Positions 9,174 through 19,504 are shown, counted from the stretch's first letter. The stretch: DNA of 64,000 nt from Sideroxyarcus emersonii (GCF_021654335.1 NZ_AP023423.1:2231001-2295000), one strand, 5' to 3'. Program-made: numbers and translations. Notes: a model not told the origin generated them from the letters alone.

Positions 9174-12100
9174 TCAGTTGTACTTGGCCGCGCGCTGCTT
9201 CAGCTTGTCCAGGTTCGCCTCGTTCATGTTCCAGGGCGTTCCGGGGTGGATGACGCCGGCGGTGCATTTCTCCGCCGCCTTGACAAGGTCCAGATAACTG
9301 CCCGCCTTCGGATTGAGGACAACGATTTTTTTCGCTTCATTGTAGCCAAACACTTTCGGATTGATATTGATGCATTCGTCGCATGCCGTGCATTCCGGCG
9401 TATCGACCCACGCCGGTTCGTAGCCATCGGCCGCCCCCGTCACAGCCGCCGCCGCAACGGGCTGGACTGCATCGCTGGAACTGATGCCCAGTCCGGCCGA
9501 GAGCTTCTGGATCAGTTCCTGGCGTACGCGGCTGGCAATCGCTTCTTCGTCCACTTGCACAGCAGCACCAGTGCGCGTCACGTCTTTGAGCTGACGCCAG
9601 AACTGTTGCCGTTCTTCGCAGGCGCGCACCATCTCCACCGAGGTCAATACACGCATCAGGCGGTTCTTCTTGTCCACCGACCAGATGAACGGGAACTTGC
9701 CTTCGCGCTCGTCCTCGGGCAGCTTGAGGAAATCGCCCAGCAACACCATGTCGTCGTTCCAGGTTTCCGGCGGCGCCTTCTTGAACTGCTTGGCGAAACG
9801 CCCTTCGCTCAGGGCGAAATCGGCAAACGTCATTGGCAGCACCATCGTCTTCTTGTCGCCCTGCTCATCCTCATAGTGAAGGTTGTAGCTGGGCCAGTCG
9901 GCATCCAGCGCCGGATTGCCTTCGAGCGTGGCGCATTCGGAGAAGGTCACGCCCAGATCCGGGTTGTAGCGGAACAGCGGGAAAGCGCGCGACTCCACCG
10001 CCATCTTGCTCTGCGCCACCGCGCTGTTGTCGCCCACGCCGTGTTCCGGCGGGCATACCGCATACACGTTGAACAGCGCCGGACGGCGGCTGTTGATGCC
10101 GTCGATGAAGCTTTCCAGCAGGTGCGTGGCATTGGCCAGCGAGCCTTGTGCCACAAATGAAGTACGGTGCGCCATGCCGATGATGCTGATCTCCTTGCGC
10201 CGCTCGGTTTTGCCGTGTTTGCTGGCACCATAGGGCGACATGTCGGCCACCTGGCTGATGAAGCCGGAAGTGCAGGCTTGGCCGCCGGTATTCGAGTACA
10301 CCTGGGTATCGACGATCAGCACCTTGATCGGCTTGCCCGCCATCAGCGCGCGCGACAGGTTCTGGAAGCCGATGTCGAACATCGCGCCGTCGCCGCCCAG
10401 CGCAACCACCGGCGGACACAGTTGCCATTCCTCCGCACTGAGCTGCTCCCAGTTGAATCGGGCAAAGAAATCGTCGCTGGCTGCCGGATCGTAGCCGCCG
10501 GCCAGTTCCTGTTCGGCCATGCGCACGGTCTTGAAACCCTCCACCATCTTGGCCATGTGTCCTTCGAACACGCCCATCGCCACCGACGGCGAATCCTGGA
10601 ACAAGTGCGACGTCCATGGGAACGGATAAGGATTGAACGGGAAAGTGGATGCCCACACCGAGGTGCAGCCGGTGGAATTGACCACGCCCATCTCGGCACG
10701 GCCCTTCTTGCTCGGACCTTCCATGTAGCGCCAGCGCAGGTCCTTCAGTTTTTCCAGCATCTGGCTCACGCGTTGCAGCCATTGCGGATCGATGGGCTGG
10801 CCGTGATGCTTCTCCAGCAGGCTCTCCGACAGGTTCGCCAAGGTCAGGTCGTGGCCCTTGTTGGCCTGCACCGCATCCATCAATGCCTGGGTGTCGGTGA
10901 GGTCGACCGTGGCGCTGAGTTTCATGCGGATGTGGTTCTCCAGCTCGCCGATCAGCTTGTCGAGCCTGGCGACGAATCTCTTCACGCGCGGTTGCTGCAG
11001 TGCGGTGACCGTGCTGGTGAACAGGTGGATGGCCCCCTTCTCGCCGCAGCCCAGGCAGGCACCGTCACCACTGGCCAGCGACTGGTAGTTGTGCTTGTCC
11101 AGCAGCAGCGTCTCCAGCGCGCCGACTTTCTCGTCCAGGTCGTCGATGCGGCTGAACTGCGGTGGCGTGGTCGGCAGGTCGAGCCAGAAATTCCAGTCTG
11201 CGCGCAAGGTCTCGATGCTCTCCTTGGTCTGCGTCACCATGGTCAGTGCGTTGTCGCTGCACACCTCCACGCACAAGGCACAGCCCTTGCAGGTGTAGGG
11301 ATTGATCGTGATGGAGAACAGGCCGCCGGCGCCTTTTTCCTTCTTTTCCTTTTGTGTCCAGTACGGCTTGGTCGTGGCGAACTTGAAGCCGCCGATGGCC
11401 TGGCGCAGCAGGTTCACTTCGGTTTCCAGCCGCCCGCGCTCTTCGCCTTGCGTCATATCTTCGGCAAATGCCTCGGTGATGGCATTGGCCAGCAGGGCAC
11501 TTACGTCCAGGCCGTCCTTGTCCAGCGCGTTGCGCAACTTCCTGTCGACGACGCGGCTGAACTTGCGCAGGAAACGGGTCGGGCGCCCGCCCGTTTCGAT
11601 CTTCCGGATGGCCGTGTCGAGCACGCTGGCGGTAGTCGATACCAAGCCGGGAATGGCGCTGTCCGGACATTGCGTGAAGCATTCGCCGCAGGCAGTGCAG
11701 TTCTCTGCCTTCCATTCCGGATGCTCGAAACGTACGCCGGTCATGTCGCGGTACACGCCGGTCACGGCGGGGATGACGGACAGACCCATGAACGGATCGA
11801 CCAGGTTGTCGGAACCCTGTCCCTTCATGTAGAAGCTGCCGGTCTGCTCCCAGAAGCGGTGGATATCAGAAAGGCCGCCGTCGCCTTCCGGCAGTTGCTT
11901 CAGCATCACCGGCAATGCCGGGGCGGGCTTGCCCACCGCCTTGGCGCGCTGGCCGACTTTCATCTGCTCCGGCTCGATCTCATGCAGCTCTTCATAACCG
12001 CGGCGCACCACACGCAGGTTGTCCTCGACGATGCGCTTGCCCTTCTTGCCGAACTTGGCTTCGAGCTGGTTCTCGATGGCGGTGAACAGCGTCTCTTCGC

Positions 12101-14099
12101 TGAGGCCTGCGCGCTCTTTCACATCGGAGGCGCGGAAGAACGCGCCCTGGAAGGCATTGCCCTGCATGCGTAGCTGCAGGTCGGTGTTGCTGGACTCTTC
12201 GCGGGCGATCTTGAACGCATCCAGGTAGAACACACGGATCTTGTTGTCCACGATGAATTTCTGCGTCTGCATCGGCAAGGTGGACCACAATGCCTCGGCG
12301 CTGCCCAGATTACTCTGGATGATGAACACGCCGCCAGGCCGCATGCCTTCCAGCGCGTTGGTATGGCCGAACACCTGCGGATCCGGCGACATCACCACGT
12401 CGACGTTGGTGTATTCGCAGTTGATGCGGATGGGCTCCGGTGCGGCGGACAGGTAATAGGTGGTCGGCTGCCCCTTTTTCTCGGAACCGTATTTCGGATT
12501 GGCCTTGATGTCCCAGCCCAGCAGCTCGAACAGCGTCATCGCCAGGTTCTTGCCGGTGGTCACCGCGCCCCAGCCGCCGATCGAGTGCATGCGCACAGCG
12601 ATGGCGTTGTTCGGCAGCAGGTTGGGATTTTCGGAACCGCGCAGCGCCAGATCCTTGATACCGGGATAAGCGGTTTGCAATTCCTGCTGGCGGATCTCCT
12701 GCTTGGGATTGGCCGATTCGTCGCGCACGAAATCCACCGACAGGTAATAGAACTTGCGGTGCGCGGCGCCGGGCAGCATGTTCTCCACCGCGGCGATCAG
12801 GCCTTCCGGTTGCAGGTCGCGCGAACCCAGGCCGTAGCAGCCGGAGTACAGCGACGGCATGTCTTTCGCACTCTCGTAGGTTGCGTAGTCAGCATAGGAA
12901 TGCTCGCGCGCGTTTTCCATGCACTTGGTCACGGTGGAGCGCACTTCGCGCATCAGCGGCAAGTCTTCCGACAGCGGCTGGTCGGTGCGCTCCAATACCG
13001 CCACCCCCTTCTTGCCCTTGAGTACCCGGCCCAGCAGTTCGCCGGGGAAAGGCCGGAACATGGTGACGTTGACCACCCCCACCTTGATCTTGCGGGTTTC
13101 GCGCATCCAGTCCGCCACGGCGGCAGCCTGCACGGTCATGCTGCCCTGCCCGAGGATGATGTAATCGGCATCGTCGCAACGGTAGTTGTCGATACGGCTG
13201 TAGCGGCGCCCGGTCAGCGCATGAAACTCTTCCGCATTCTTGTCGAACAGGGCGGAGATGTGGTCGAAGAAATACGGGCGCTGCGCAGCCACTGCCTGCA
13301 TGTAGGCATCCTGGTTCTGCACCACGCCGGTCTGCATCGGGTTGTCCACATCCCAGCTGGACGGCACGCGGCGGCGTTTGGGGCCGTACAGCATCTGCTG
13401 CGCCGGCGTAGGCGTGTCGATCAGGTCGTCGGCATTGCCCAGGTATTCGGCAATCAGTTCCCGTTCCGGCACCAGCATCGGCTCGATCAGGTGCGTGGTG
13501 AGGAAACCGTCCTGCGCCACGATGGCCGGGGTCAGCGCCAGTTCTGCGGTCTTGCGGGCGATCATGTTGAGGTCGGCCGCTTCCTGGGCGTTCTTGGCGA
13601 ACACCTGGATGAAGCCGGTATCGTCGGCGCAGTGATAGTCGTCATGCGCGCAGTGCACGTTCAGCGAGGCCTTGGTGATGGCGCGGCAACCGAGATTGAG
13701 CACATAGGGCAGGCGCTTGCCGACCGCCGCATACAGCGATTCGTGCATGAAGGCCAGGCCTTGCGACGAAGTGAAATTGACTGCGCGCAAGCCGGTCATC
13801 GACAGGCCGGCGGTGACGCCTGCCGCCGCGTGTTCGGATTCCGGCTCGACGAAGATCAGCGGGTGCCCGGCTGTGTTGAGATGACCTTTGGCAACCTCTT
13901 CCGCCCAGTATTCGCCCATCTGCGTGGAAGGCGTGATGGGGTAGGCGCCGGCACCCTGCGAGGCTTCGCGCTCCACCATGATCACGGCAGTGTTGCCGTC
14001 GATGGCATCGCGCATGCCGGGATACTTGTACCGGGTCTGGCCGGCTGCCGCACCGGCAGCTGCGCCGATCAACTTGAACTGTTTGAGTTTGCTCAACAT
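9174..14099 (-). CDS. nifJ: Giant pyruvate:ferredoxin/flavodoxin oxidoreductase with C-terminal ferredoxin domain
   Basis: Single-chain 2-oxoacid oxidoreductase, most likely pyruvate + CoA to acetyl-CoA + CO2 + two low-potential electrons, reversible. The 1641 residues compare with about 1170 for classical NifJ. Seen in order: pyruvate domain (GAYPITPSTQMGEYWAEE near 50), CoA/transketolase-C and gamma domains, a two-cluster ferredoxin domain with motifs CTACGECFTQC (about 798) and CKGCALCVEVC (about 934), the CLGCGE cluster ligands of the TPP part (about 1013), TPP motif GGDGAMFDIG (about 1234) with YSNTGGQ, and a tail with CTACDEC (about 1567) plus a distant Cys (about 1610) that reads as a single-cluster ferredoxin. 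Extra lengths occur between the clusters and before the TPP motif. GGGGGC precedes the ATG. It sits between rnfB and rnfC, so Rnf is the obvious electron partner. Confidence 0.92.
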   Translation of the reverse strand: MLSKLKQFKLIGAAAGAAAGQTRYKYPGMRDAIDGNTAVIMVEREASQGAGAYPITPSTQMGEYWAEEVAKGHLNTAGHPLIFVEPESEHAAAGVTAGLSMTGLRAVNFTSSQGLAFMHESLYAAVGKRLPYVLNLGCRAITKASLNVHCAHDDYHCADDTGFIQVFAKNAQEAADLNMIARKTAELALTPAIVAQDGFLTTHLIEPMLVPERELIAEYLGNADDLIDTPTPAQQMLYGPKRRRVPSSWDVDNPMQTGVVQNQDAYMQAVAAQRPYFFDHISALFDKNAEEFHALTGRRYSRIDNYRCDDADYIILGQGSMTVQAAAVADWMRETRKIKVGVVNVTMFRPFPGELLGRVLKGKKGVAVLERTDQPLSEDLPLMREVRSTVTKCMENAREHSYADYATYESAKDMPSLYSGCYGLGSRDLQPEGLIAAVENMLPGAAHRKFYYLSVDFVRDESANPKQEIRQQELQTAYPGIKDLALRGSENPNLLPNNAIAVRMHSIGGWGAVTTGKNLAMTLFELLGWDIKANPKYGSEKKGQPTTYYLSAAPEPIRINCEYTNVDVVMSPDPQVFGHTNALEGMRPGGVFIIQSNLGSAEALWSTLPMQTQKFIVDNKIRVFYLDAFKIAREESSNTDLQLRMQGNAFQGAFFRASDVKERAGLSEETLFTAIENQLEAKFGKKGKRIVEDNLRVVRRGYEELHEIEPEQMKVGQRAKAVGKPAPALPVMLKQLPEGDGGLSDIHRFWEQTGSFYMKGQGSDNLVDPFMGLSVIPAVTGVYRDMTGVRFEHPEWKAENCTACGECFTQCPDSAIPGLVSTTASVLDTAIRKIETGGRPTRFLRKFSRVVDRKLRNALDKDGLDVSALLANAITEAFAEDMTQGEERGRLETEVNLLRQAIGGFKFATTKPYWTQKEKKEKGAGGLFSITINPYTCKGCALCVEVCSDNALTMVTQTKESIETLRADWNFWLDLPTTPPQFSRIDDLDEKVGALETLLLDKHNYQSLASGDGACLGCGEKGAIHLFTSTVTALQQPRVKRFVARLDKLIGELENHIRMKLSATVDLTDTQALMDAVQANKGHDLTLANLSESLLEKHHGQPIDPQWLQRVSQMLEKLKDLRWRYMEGPSKKGRAEMGVVNSTGCTSVWASTFPFNPYPFPWTSHLFQDSPSVAMGVFEGHMAKMVEGFKTVRMAEQELAGGYDPAASDDFFARFNWEQLSAEEWQLCPPVVALGGDGAMFDIGFQNLSRALMAGKPIKVLIVDTQVYSNTGGQACTSGFISQVADMSPYGASKHGKTERRKEISIIGMAHRTSFVAQGSLANATHLLESFIDGINSRRPALFNVYAVCPPEHGVGDNSAVAQSKMAVESRAFPLFRYNPDLGVTFSECATLEGNPALDADWPSYNLHYEDEQGDKKTMVLPMTFADFALSEGRFAKQFKKAPPETWNDDMVLLGDFLKLPEDEREGKFPFIWSVDKKNRLMRVLTSVEMVRACEERQQFWRQLKDVTRTGAAVQVDEEAIASRVRQELIQKLSAGLGISSSDAVQPVAAAAVTGAADGYEPAWVDTPECTACDECININPKVFGYNEAKKIVVLNPKAGSYLDLVKAAEKCTAGVIHPGTPWNMNEANLDKLKQRAAKYN

Positions 14100-14108
14100 G
14101 ATTGCCCC

Positions 14109-14990
14109 CTATGCCTCTGCCATGGCTGGTAATGGTTCGATACGGATGATCTTTTTGGCGGATTTGCCCTTGATGACCTTGTCGCCCTCGAGCCAGACGA
14201 TGGCGCCGGTGGGACAGCGTTCGATGGCCTGCCGGCTCGCGCTATCGTTCCTGGCGTAGTCGATGACGGCGAGATTGCGTTCGAGGTGGATCAGCCCGGC
14301 CGCGCCGTCAGCCACGCAACGCCCGCAGGCGGTACAGGCCACTTCGCAAGCGGCCTCTGCCGTATCCGGAGCGGATTCGTTGCGGCAAGCCATCCACAGT
14401 TTGTGCGACACGCCCTGGATGGAGAACAGATCCTTCGGGCAGATGTCGACGCAGTCGCCGCAGGCGGTGCATTTGGCCAGATCGACTACCGGCAGGCCGT
14501 GACTGTCCATGGCGATGGCGTCGAAATCGCACACGTCGGCACAATCGCCCAGCCCGAGGCAGCCCCAGGCGCAGCTCTTGCCGCCACCGCCTGCGACTGC
14601 GGCGGCGCGGCACGACGACAGGCCGGCATAATGGGCCCGCATCTTTGCCACATGTCGACCGCCCGCGCAGGCAAGACGGGCGACACGCTTTTCCACGTCA
14701 CCCAGTGCAACGCCCAGCAACGCGGCGATGACCTTGTTTTGTTCCGGAGTATTGACGGTGCAGGAAGCCGGTTCGATCCTGCCGGCCACGGCCTGTTCGG
14801 CGAAGTTGCGGCAGCCCGCCGTGCCGCAGGCACCGCAATTGGAATGCGGGAGCAGTTCTTCGACCTGGTCGATGCGGGGATCTTCGTACACATAGAGCCG
14901 CTTGCTGGCAATCGCCAGGAAAAACGCCAGCAGGCCGCCCAAACCGGCCATGAAGGCTCCCGTCACCAGTACGCTATATGCTGTTCCCAT
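14109..14990 (-). CDS. rnfB: Rnf electron transport complex subunit B (long form, multiple Fe-S clusters)
   Basis: Ferredoxin-interacting subunit and first gene of the operon. The 293 residues begin with a membrane helix (about 5-27). The Fe-S (FeS_assembly-type) domain follows with CGACGTAGC near residue 53, and then ferredoxin domains with CAWGC...C...C, CTACGDCVDICP and CTACGRC plus a late ERCPTG Cys. That is longer and richer in cysteines than the 192-residue E. coli RsxB and closer to the long RnfB of anaerobes, which suggests extra electron-transfer sites for dialogue with the oxidoreductase encoded 9 bp downstream. Confidence 0.94.
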   Translation of the reverse strand: MGTAYSVLVTGAFMAGLGGLLAFFLAIASKRLYVYEDPRIDQVEELLPHSNCGACGTAGCRNFAEQAVAGRIEPASCTVNTPEQNKVIAALLGVALGDVEKRVARLACAGGRHVAKMRAHYAGLSSCRAAAVAGGGGKSCAWGCLGLGDCADVCDFDAIAMDSHGLPVVDLAKCTACGDCVDICPKDLFSIQGVSHKLWMACRNESAPDTAEAACEVACTACGRCVADGAAGLIHLERNLAVIDYARNDSASRQAIERCPTGAIVWLEGDKVIKGKSAKKIIRIEPLPAMAEA

Positions 14991-15220
14991 GTCTCTCCCC
15001 GCTTCAGTAACTCATTGCTGGAAAACGGGAATCATTCCCCGCCAACCGCCGATTTACTTACACCCCACCAGGCGCCAGAGCAACCACAAAACCCTATATT
15101 TTTTACTGCTTTTATATGGGCGCAGAGTAAACCAGGCCGGAATCATTTCGCGAATCAATTCTTTCAATCATAATTATTAATATGTGAAATACTCGAATGA
15201 CAGCGCGGGGAGGACACCGG
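14991..15220. promoter_or_regulatory. Divergent promoter region between rnfB and the LysR gene
   Basis: About 230 bp separate the two divergent starts. The part nearest the LysR gene (15140-15200) is AT-rich, with a TTCGCGAA palindrome at 15147-15154 and a TAATTATTAATAT stretch at 15171-15183. A LysR operator controlling both directions would be expected here, but I cannot single out a convincing T-N11-A site. Confidence 0.4.
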
Positions 15221-16168
15221 ATGAGCACCGAAAAACAGAGCTACTACAAGAACAATCGCCTCAAGCAGATGCGGGCTTTTTGCGAAGTCGTCCACACCGG
15301 CAGCGTCACCCTGGCCGCGCAGAAGCTGTTCCTGAGCCAGCCTTCGGTGACCCTGCAGATCCAGGCGATGGAACGCGAACTGGGCGTGACCGTGTTCGAA
15401 CGCCGCGGTCCGGTCCTCAAACTGACGCCCGACGGGGAAACCCTGTATGCGCTGGCCAAGCCGCTGGTGGAAGGCATCGACGGCCTTGAGGAGAATTTCG
15501 CCGCCCAGCACGGCAAGCTGGATTCGGGCGAACTGAACATCGGCGCGGGCGAATCGACCATCCTGTATATCCTGCCGGAAGCAGTGCGCCGCTTCGTCAC
15601 CGCCCATCCGCGCATCCAGCTGAAGATCCACAACGAGACCGGGCGCGACGGATTGAAGATGCTGCGTGCCGACGAGATCGACCTCGTCGTCGGTTCCATG
15701 CTGGACGTGCCGGACGACATCACCTACCAGCCGGTGGTCACGTTCGATCCCGCACTCATCGTTCCGCTCGGGCATCCGCTGGCCAGCCGCACCGAAGTCA
15801 CGCTGGAAGAGATCAGCCAGTACGGCCTGATCCTGCCGCCCCGCCATCTCTCGACCTGGCGCATGGTCAAGTATGTGTTCCAGCAGCACAACCTGACGTT
15901 CACCGTGACGCTGGAAGCGGGCGGCTGGGAGGTCATCAAGAAATATGTGGAACTGGGGATGGGCATCTCCATCGTGACCGACATCTGCCTGACCGGGACC
16001 GAGAAGCTGGCACGCATCCCGCTCAAGCAATACTTTCCGCAACGCGGCTACGGCCTGGTGCTGCGCAAGGGGCGTTTCCTGTCGCCGCAGGCACGGCGCT
16101 TCGTTGAGATACTGAACGAGGTCTACGACCTGGAACCGGCCTCCGCCGGGCTCACCGTTCGAGATTGA
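15221..16168 (+). CDS. LysR-type transcriptional regulator (CysB/CbbR-like)
   Basis: DNA-binding regulator with an N-terminal winged HTH (about residues 10-65: [20 protein letters not shown], then [19 protein letters not shown]) and a C-terminal periplasmic-binding-like effector domain. The start at 15221 is chosen because GGGGAGGA lies seven bases upstream; it gives 315 residues. It is divergent from rnfB, the usual LysR arrangement, so control of the rnf/pyruvate oxidoreductase operon is likely. Its end overlaps the convergent ppsR by 17 bp. The effector is unknown. Confidence 0.9.
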   Translation: MSTEKQSYYKNNRLKQMRAFCEVVHTGSVTLAAQKLFLSQPSVTLQIQAMERELGVTVFERRGPVLKLTPDGETLYALAKPLVEGIDGLEENFAAQHGKLDSGELNIGAGESTILYILPEAVRRFVTAHPRIQLKIHNETGRDGLKMLRADEIDLVVGSMLDVPDDITYQPVVTFDPALIVPLGHPLASRTEVTLEEISQYGLILPPRHLSTWRMVKYVFQQHNLTFTVTLEAGGWEVIKKYVELGMGISIVTDICLTGTEKLARIPLKQYFPQRGYGLVLRKGRFLSPQARRFVEILNEVYDLEPASAGLTVRD

Positions 16169-16967
16169 GTTCCTGCATCAGTTGTACCGCCAGTTCCTCG
16201 ATGGAACGCGAGGTGGTGTCGAACCACTTGATGCCTTCGCGGCGCATCATGCGTTCCGCCGCCGCAACCTCGTAACGGCAGTTCTCCAGCGAGGCATATT
16301 TGCTGTTCGGGCGGCGCTCGTTGCGGATGCGATGCAACTGCTCGGGCGCGATGGTCAGGCCGAACAGCTTATTGCGATAAGGCTTCAGCCGCGAGGGCAG
16401 ATGGTCGCGCTCGAAATCCTCCGGGATCAGCGGATAGTTGGCCGCCTTGAGGGAAAATTGCAGTGACAGGTACAGGCTGGTCGGCGTCTTGCCGCTGCGC
16501 GACACGCCGACCAGGATGATGTCGGCGCTTTTCAGGTCCGCATCCGATACGCCGTCGTCGTGGGCCAGCGCAAAATTCATGGCCGCGATGCGCGAGTTGT
16601 ATTCCGGGTTGGCATGGCCGTGCGACCGCCCCATGACGCGGGTGTACCTGCAGTCGAGCTCCTGCTCGAGCGGTGCGATGAAGGCGTCGAACAGGTCGAT
16701 GAAGAAGGCCTCCGCCTGGTGCAGGATGGCGCCGAGTTCGGGATTGGTCTGGGTCATGATCACGATGGGGCGAACCCCTTCGCGCCGGCTGACTTCATTG
16801 ATGCGCGCCAGGCATTCCCGGGCCTTGTCCTCGCTGTCGAGGAACGGGAAGCGCAAGGGCCGGAATTCGATTCCTTCGAATTGCGACAGCAGGCCGTGCC
16901 CCAGGGTCTCGGCGGTGATGCCGGTGCCGTCGGATACATAGAACACGGTGCGTTTCTGGGTTGTCAT
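16152..16967 (-). CDS. ppsR: PEP synthase regulatory protein (bifunctional kinase/pyrophosphorylase, DUF299)
   Basis: Controls PEP synthase by ADP-dependent phosphorylation of a Thr near its catalytic His and by Pi-dependent removal of that phosphate. The 271 residues carry the family N-terminus ([17 protein letters not shown]), the P-loop [11 protein letters not shown] near residue 152 and the C-terminal [13 protein letters not shown] segment. Its target ppsA lies 11.5 kb away in the same direction, with the rnf operon between. It overlaps the convergent LysR gene by 17 bp. Confidence 0.96.
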   Translation of the reverse strand: MTTQKRTVFYVSDGTGITAETLGHGLLSQFEGIEFRPLRFPFLDSEDKARECLARINEVSRREGVRPIVIMTQTNPELGAILHQAEAFFIDLFDAFIAPLEQELDCRYTRVMGRSHGHANPEYNSRIAAMNFALAHDDGVSDADLKSADIILVGVSRSGKTPTSLYLSLQFSLKAANYPLIPEDFERDHLPSRLKPYRNKLFGLTIAPEQLHRIRNERRPNSKYASLENCRYEVAAAERMMRREGIKWFDTTSRSIEELAVQLMQELNLER

Positions 16968-17019
16968 GGTTCTGCTGCCTTGAATGGTTATGCCTGCTCT
17001 TGCCTTGCTGCAAGCCGGG

Positions 17020-19107
17020 TCAGGCTATCCGGTCCTTGCTGTCGCTTTCCAGATAGGGATAGCGGACATGGTCGACCAGCTCCTGCATCTCCTTGCCGGG
17101 CGCAGCGGTCAGCAGACTGCCGACGATGACGCCGACGAAGCCGGCCAGCATGCCGAACATGCCCGAGGCGATCGGACTGATATCCCACCAGAGCGGCGCA
17201 TTCACCCCGAAGAACGGATAGGTCATGTACATGTAATACATGCATACCGCCAGGCCGCCGATCATCCCGAGCACCGCTCCCGCCCTGTTGGCACGCTTCC
17301 AGAACACCCCCAGCGCCAGCGCCGGGAAGAACGCGGAAGCGGCCAGCGAGAACGCCGCCCCCACCAGGAACAGGATGTGGCCGGGCTTGAGCGAGGTGAT
17401 ATAGGCGGCGAACACCGCCACCGCGAGCAGCAACGCCTTGGCGATGAACAGGCGCCGTCCGGTCGGCGCCCTGGGGTCGATCATCTTGTAATACACGTCA
17501 TGCGACAGCGAATTGGAGATGGTCAGCATCAGTCCATCCGCCGTGGACAACGCAGCGGCAAGTCCTCCCGCCGCCACCAGTGCGGTGACCACATAGGGCA
17601 GGCCGGCGATCTCCGGTGTCGCCAGCACAATCAGGTCGCCGCCGATATTGACCTCGGCCAGCTGCACGATGCCGTCGTGGTTGATGTCGGTCACGCTCAT
17701 CAGCGACTTGTCCACCGACGCCCAGGCAGACACCCAGCTCGGCAGTTCGGAGAAGCTGGAGCCCACCAGCAGGGTATACACATCGTACTTGGCCAGCACC
17801 GCCAGCGCGGGCGCGGTAATGTAAAGCAGGGAAATGAAGAACAGCGCCCAGAACACCGACTGGCGCGCTTCCCGCACCGTCGGCGTGGTGTAGAAACGCA
17901 TCAGGATATGCGGCAGCGCAGCCGTACCGACCATCAGGCACAGCACCAGTGCCAGGAAATTCTTGCGTTTCTTGTCGCGCGTCGCCTGGTCCGGGCCGGC
18001 AAAGGGTTCCGCATGCGCCGCGATCGGGGCGGCCTTGGCCCGGTCCGTTTCGGCAGCCGCGCGCCATGCTTTGCGTGCCGCTTCGACATCTGCGGGAAAC
18101 TCCGCCACGGCCTTGTCGGCGGCCGCGACGGCCTTGGGATCCGCATCGCGCTTGCCCTTCAGCTCGGCGGCCACCTTGACCAGCTTGCCTTTCTCTTCGG
18201 CCAGGTAGGCAGCCCCGCCCACCTCCAGCGCCTGCAATTCGTCCTCGATCGTCTTCTCGCGCTGTTTCAGGATCGCGCGCACCTCGGCTTCGCGCGCGCC
18301 GTCTGGCGTGGCCGGGTCGTTCAGCGCCTGTTCGCGTGCCGTGACCTTCTGCAGCACATAACCATAGGCGACCTGCGGCACCGGGTTGCCGGTGTGTTTC
18401 ACCGACAGCCAGATCACCGGGATCATGTAGGCCACGATCAGGATCACGTATTGCGCCACCTGCGTCCAAGTCACCGCCCGCATGCCTCCCAGGAACGAGC
18501 ACACCAGGATGCTGCCCAGGCCGACGAACACACCGGTGCCGAAATCCAGCCCGGTGAAGCGGCTGGTGATCAGCCCGACGCCGTAGATCTGCGCGATCAC
18601 ATACGTGAACGAACACAGGATCGCCGCGAATACCCCGATGGTGCGCGGAATGCGGCCGCCGTAGCGCGCACCGAGGAAATCGGGGATGGTGTACTGGCCG
18701 AACTTGCGCAGGTACGGGGCCAGCAGCAGGGCCACCAGCACGAAACCGCCGGTCCAGCCCAGCACGAAGGCCAGACCGTCGTAGCCTGACAGGTACAGCG
18801 TGCCTGCCAGGCCGATGAAACTGGCGGCCGACATCCAGTCGGCACCGACCGCCATGCCGTTGAAAAACGCCGGCACACGCCGGCCGGCCACATAATATTC
18901 CGCGACGTCGGAGGTGCGGGACAGAATGCCGATTCCGGCATACAGCAGCACTGTGGCCCCGAGGAAGATGTAGCCCAGCATCTTGTTGGGCATACCCATC
19001 TGCTCGAAGATGGACAGCAAGACGACGAAGCCGATGAATCCGCCCGTGTAGAGCGCATAGTAACGTTTGAGTTGTGCGACGAAGCGCGATTGCGCAGGTG
19101 CGGCCAT
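17020..19107 (-). CDS. Sodium:solute symporter, VC_2705 type, with coiled-coil insert and EF-hand-like loop
   Basis: Inner-membrane Na+-coupled carrier of the SSS family, probably for a small carboxylate such as acetate. The ATG at 19107 overlaps the DUF4212 stop as ATGA and gives 695 residues; the GTG one codon earlier is less likely. The family core is clear ([27 protein letters not shown] split around residue 75, [20 protein letters not shown] near 530). A charged, helical insert of roughly 140 residues (about 245-380, many Ala/Lys/Glu) interrupts the transmembrane core. [12 protein letters not shown] near residue 472 fits a 12-residue EF-hand Ca2+ loop. The partner DUF4212 gene comes first in the operon. 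Confidence 0.9.
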   Translation of the reverse strand: MAAPAQSRFVAQLKRYYALYTGGFIGFVVLLSIFEQMGMPNKMLGYIFLGATVLLYAGIGILSRTSDVAEYYVAGRRVPAFFNGMAVGADWMSAASFIGLAGTLYLSGYDGLAFVLGWTGGFVLVALLLAPYLRKFGQYTIPDFLGARYGGRIPRTIGVFAAILCSFTYVIAQIYGVGLITSRFTGLDFGTGVFVGLGSILVCSFLGGMRAVTWTQVAQYVILIVAYMIPVIWLSVKHTGNPVPQVAYGYVLQKVTAREQALNDPATPDGAREAEVRAILKQREKTIEDELQALEVGGAAYLAEEKGKLVKVAAELKGKRDADPKAVAAADKAVAEFPADVEAARKAWRAAAETDRAKAAPIAAHAEPFAGPDQATRDKKRKNFLALVLCLMVGTAALPHILMRFYTTPTVREARQSVFWALFFISLLYITAPALAVLAKYDVYTLLVGSSFSELPSWVSAWASVDKSLMSVTDINHDGIVQLAEVNIGGDLIVLATPEIAGLPYVVTALVAAGGLAAALSTADGLMLTISNSLSHDVYYKMIDPRAPTGRRLFIAKALLLAVAVFAAYITSLKPGHILFLVGAAFSLAASAFFPALALGVFWKRANRAGAVLGMIGGLAVCMYYMYMTYPFFGVNAPLWWDISPIASGMFGMLAGFVGVIVGSLLTAAPGKEMQELVDHVRYPYLESDSKDRIA

Positions 19108-19370
19108 CACCGATCGCCTTCCTGCACGTCGTATTCGCGATCCAGGCGATCCATGCGCCAGGCGTAATAGCCGATCAGGATCAGGTAGATCAGCAATGCG
19201 CCCTGCGCCGCCATGAAGAACGAGAGCGGAAAGCCCAGAAGGGTTATGGACTGCAGGTCGCGGGCGAACCAGCCAACGACGAAAGTGGCCACGAACCAGA
19301 TTGCCAACAATATCCCGGTCAGGCGCAGGTTCTTCTGCCAGTATTCCCTGTGCCTTTGCGTCAACTGCAT
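19107..19370 (-). CDS. DUF4212 small membrane subunit of a sodium:solute symporter
   Basis: An 87-residue protein with two predicted membrane helices (LTGILLAIWFVATFVVGWFA and the segment around FPLSFFMAAQGALLIYLILI), ending in a charged tail. The YWQKNLR start region is characteristic of DUF4212. The ATG at 19370 is preceded by AGGGGG; the open frame extends further up but without a better start. DUF4212 genes nearly always precede VC_2705-type symporters, as here, and the two are coupled by ATGA. Role presumed to be assembly or function of the carrier. Confidence 0.9.
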   Translation of the reverse strand: MQLTQRHREYWQKNLRLTGILLAIWFVATFVVGWFARDLQSITLLGFPLSFFMAAQGALLIYLILIGYYAWRMDRLDREYDVQEGDR

Positions 19371-19504
19371 GTTTCCCCCTGTCAAAACAAAGTCCTCCGG
19401 ATCCTGCCGGCCTGCAGGGTTGGACAATTCACCTCTTCCACTTAGAATGTCTCTCAAGCAGGGCGGGTGCGATACCTGACATCCACTCGTCCCATGGAAG
19501 GAAC

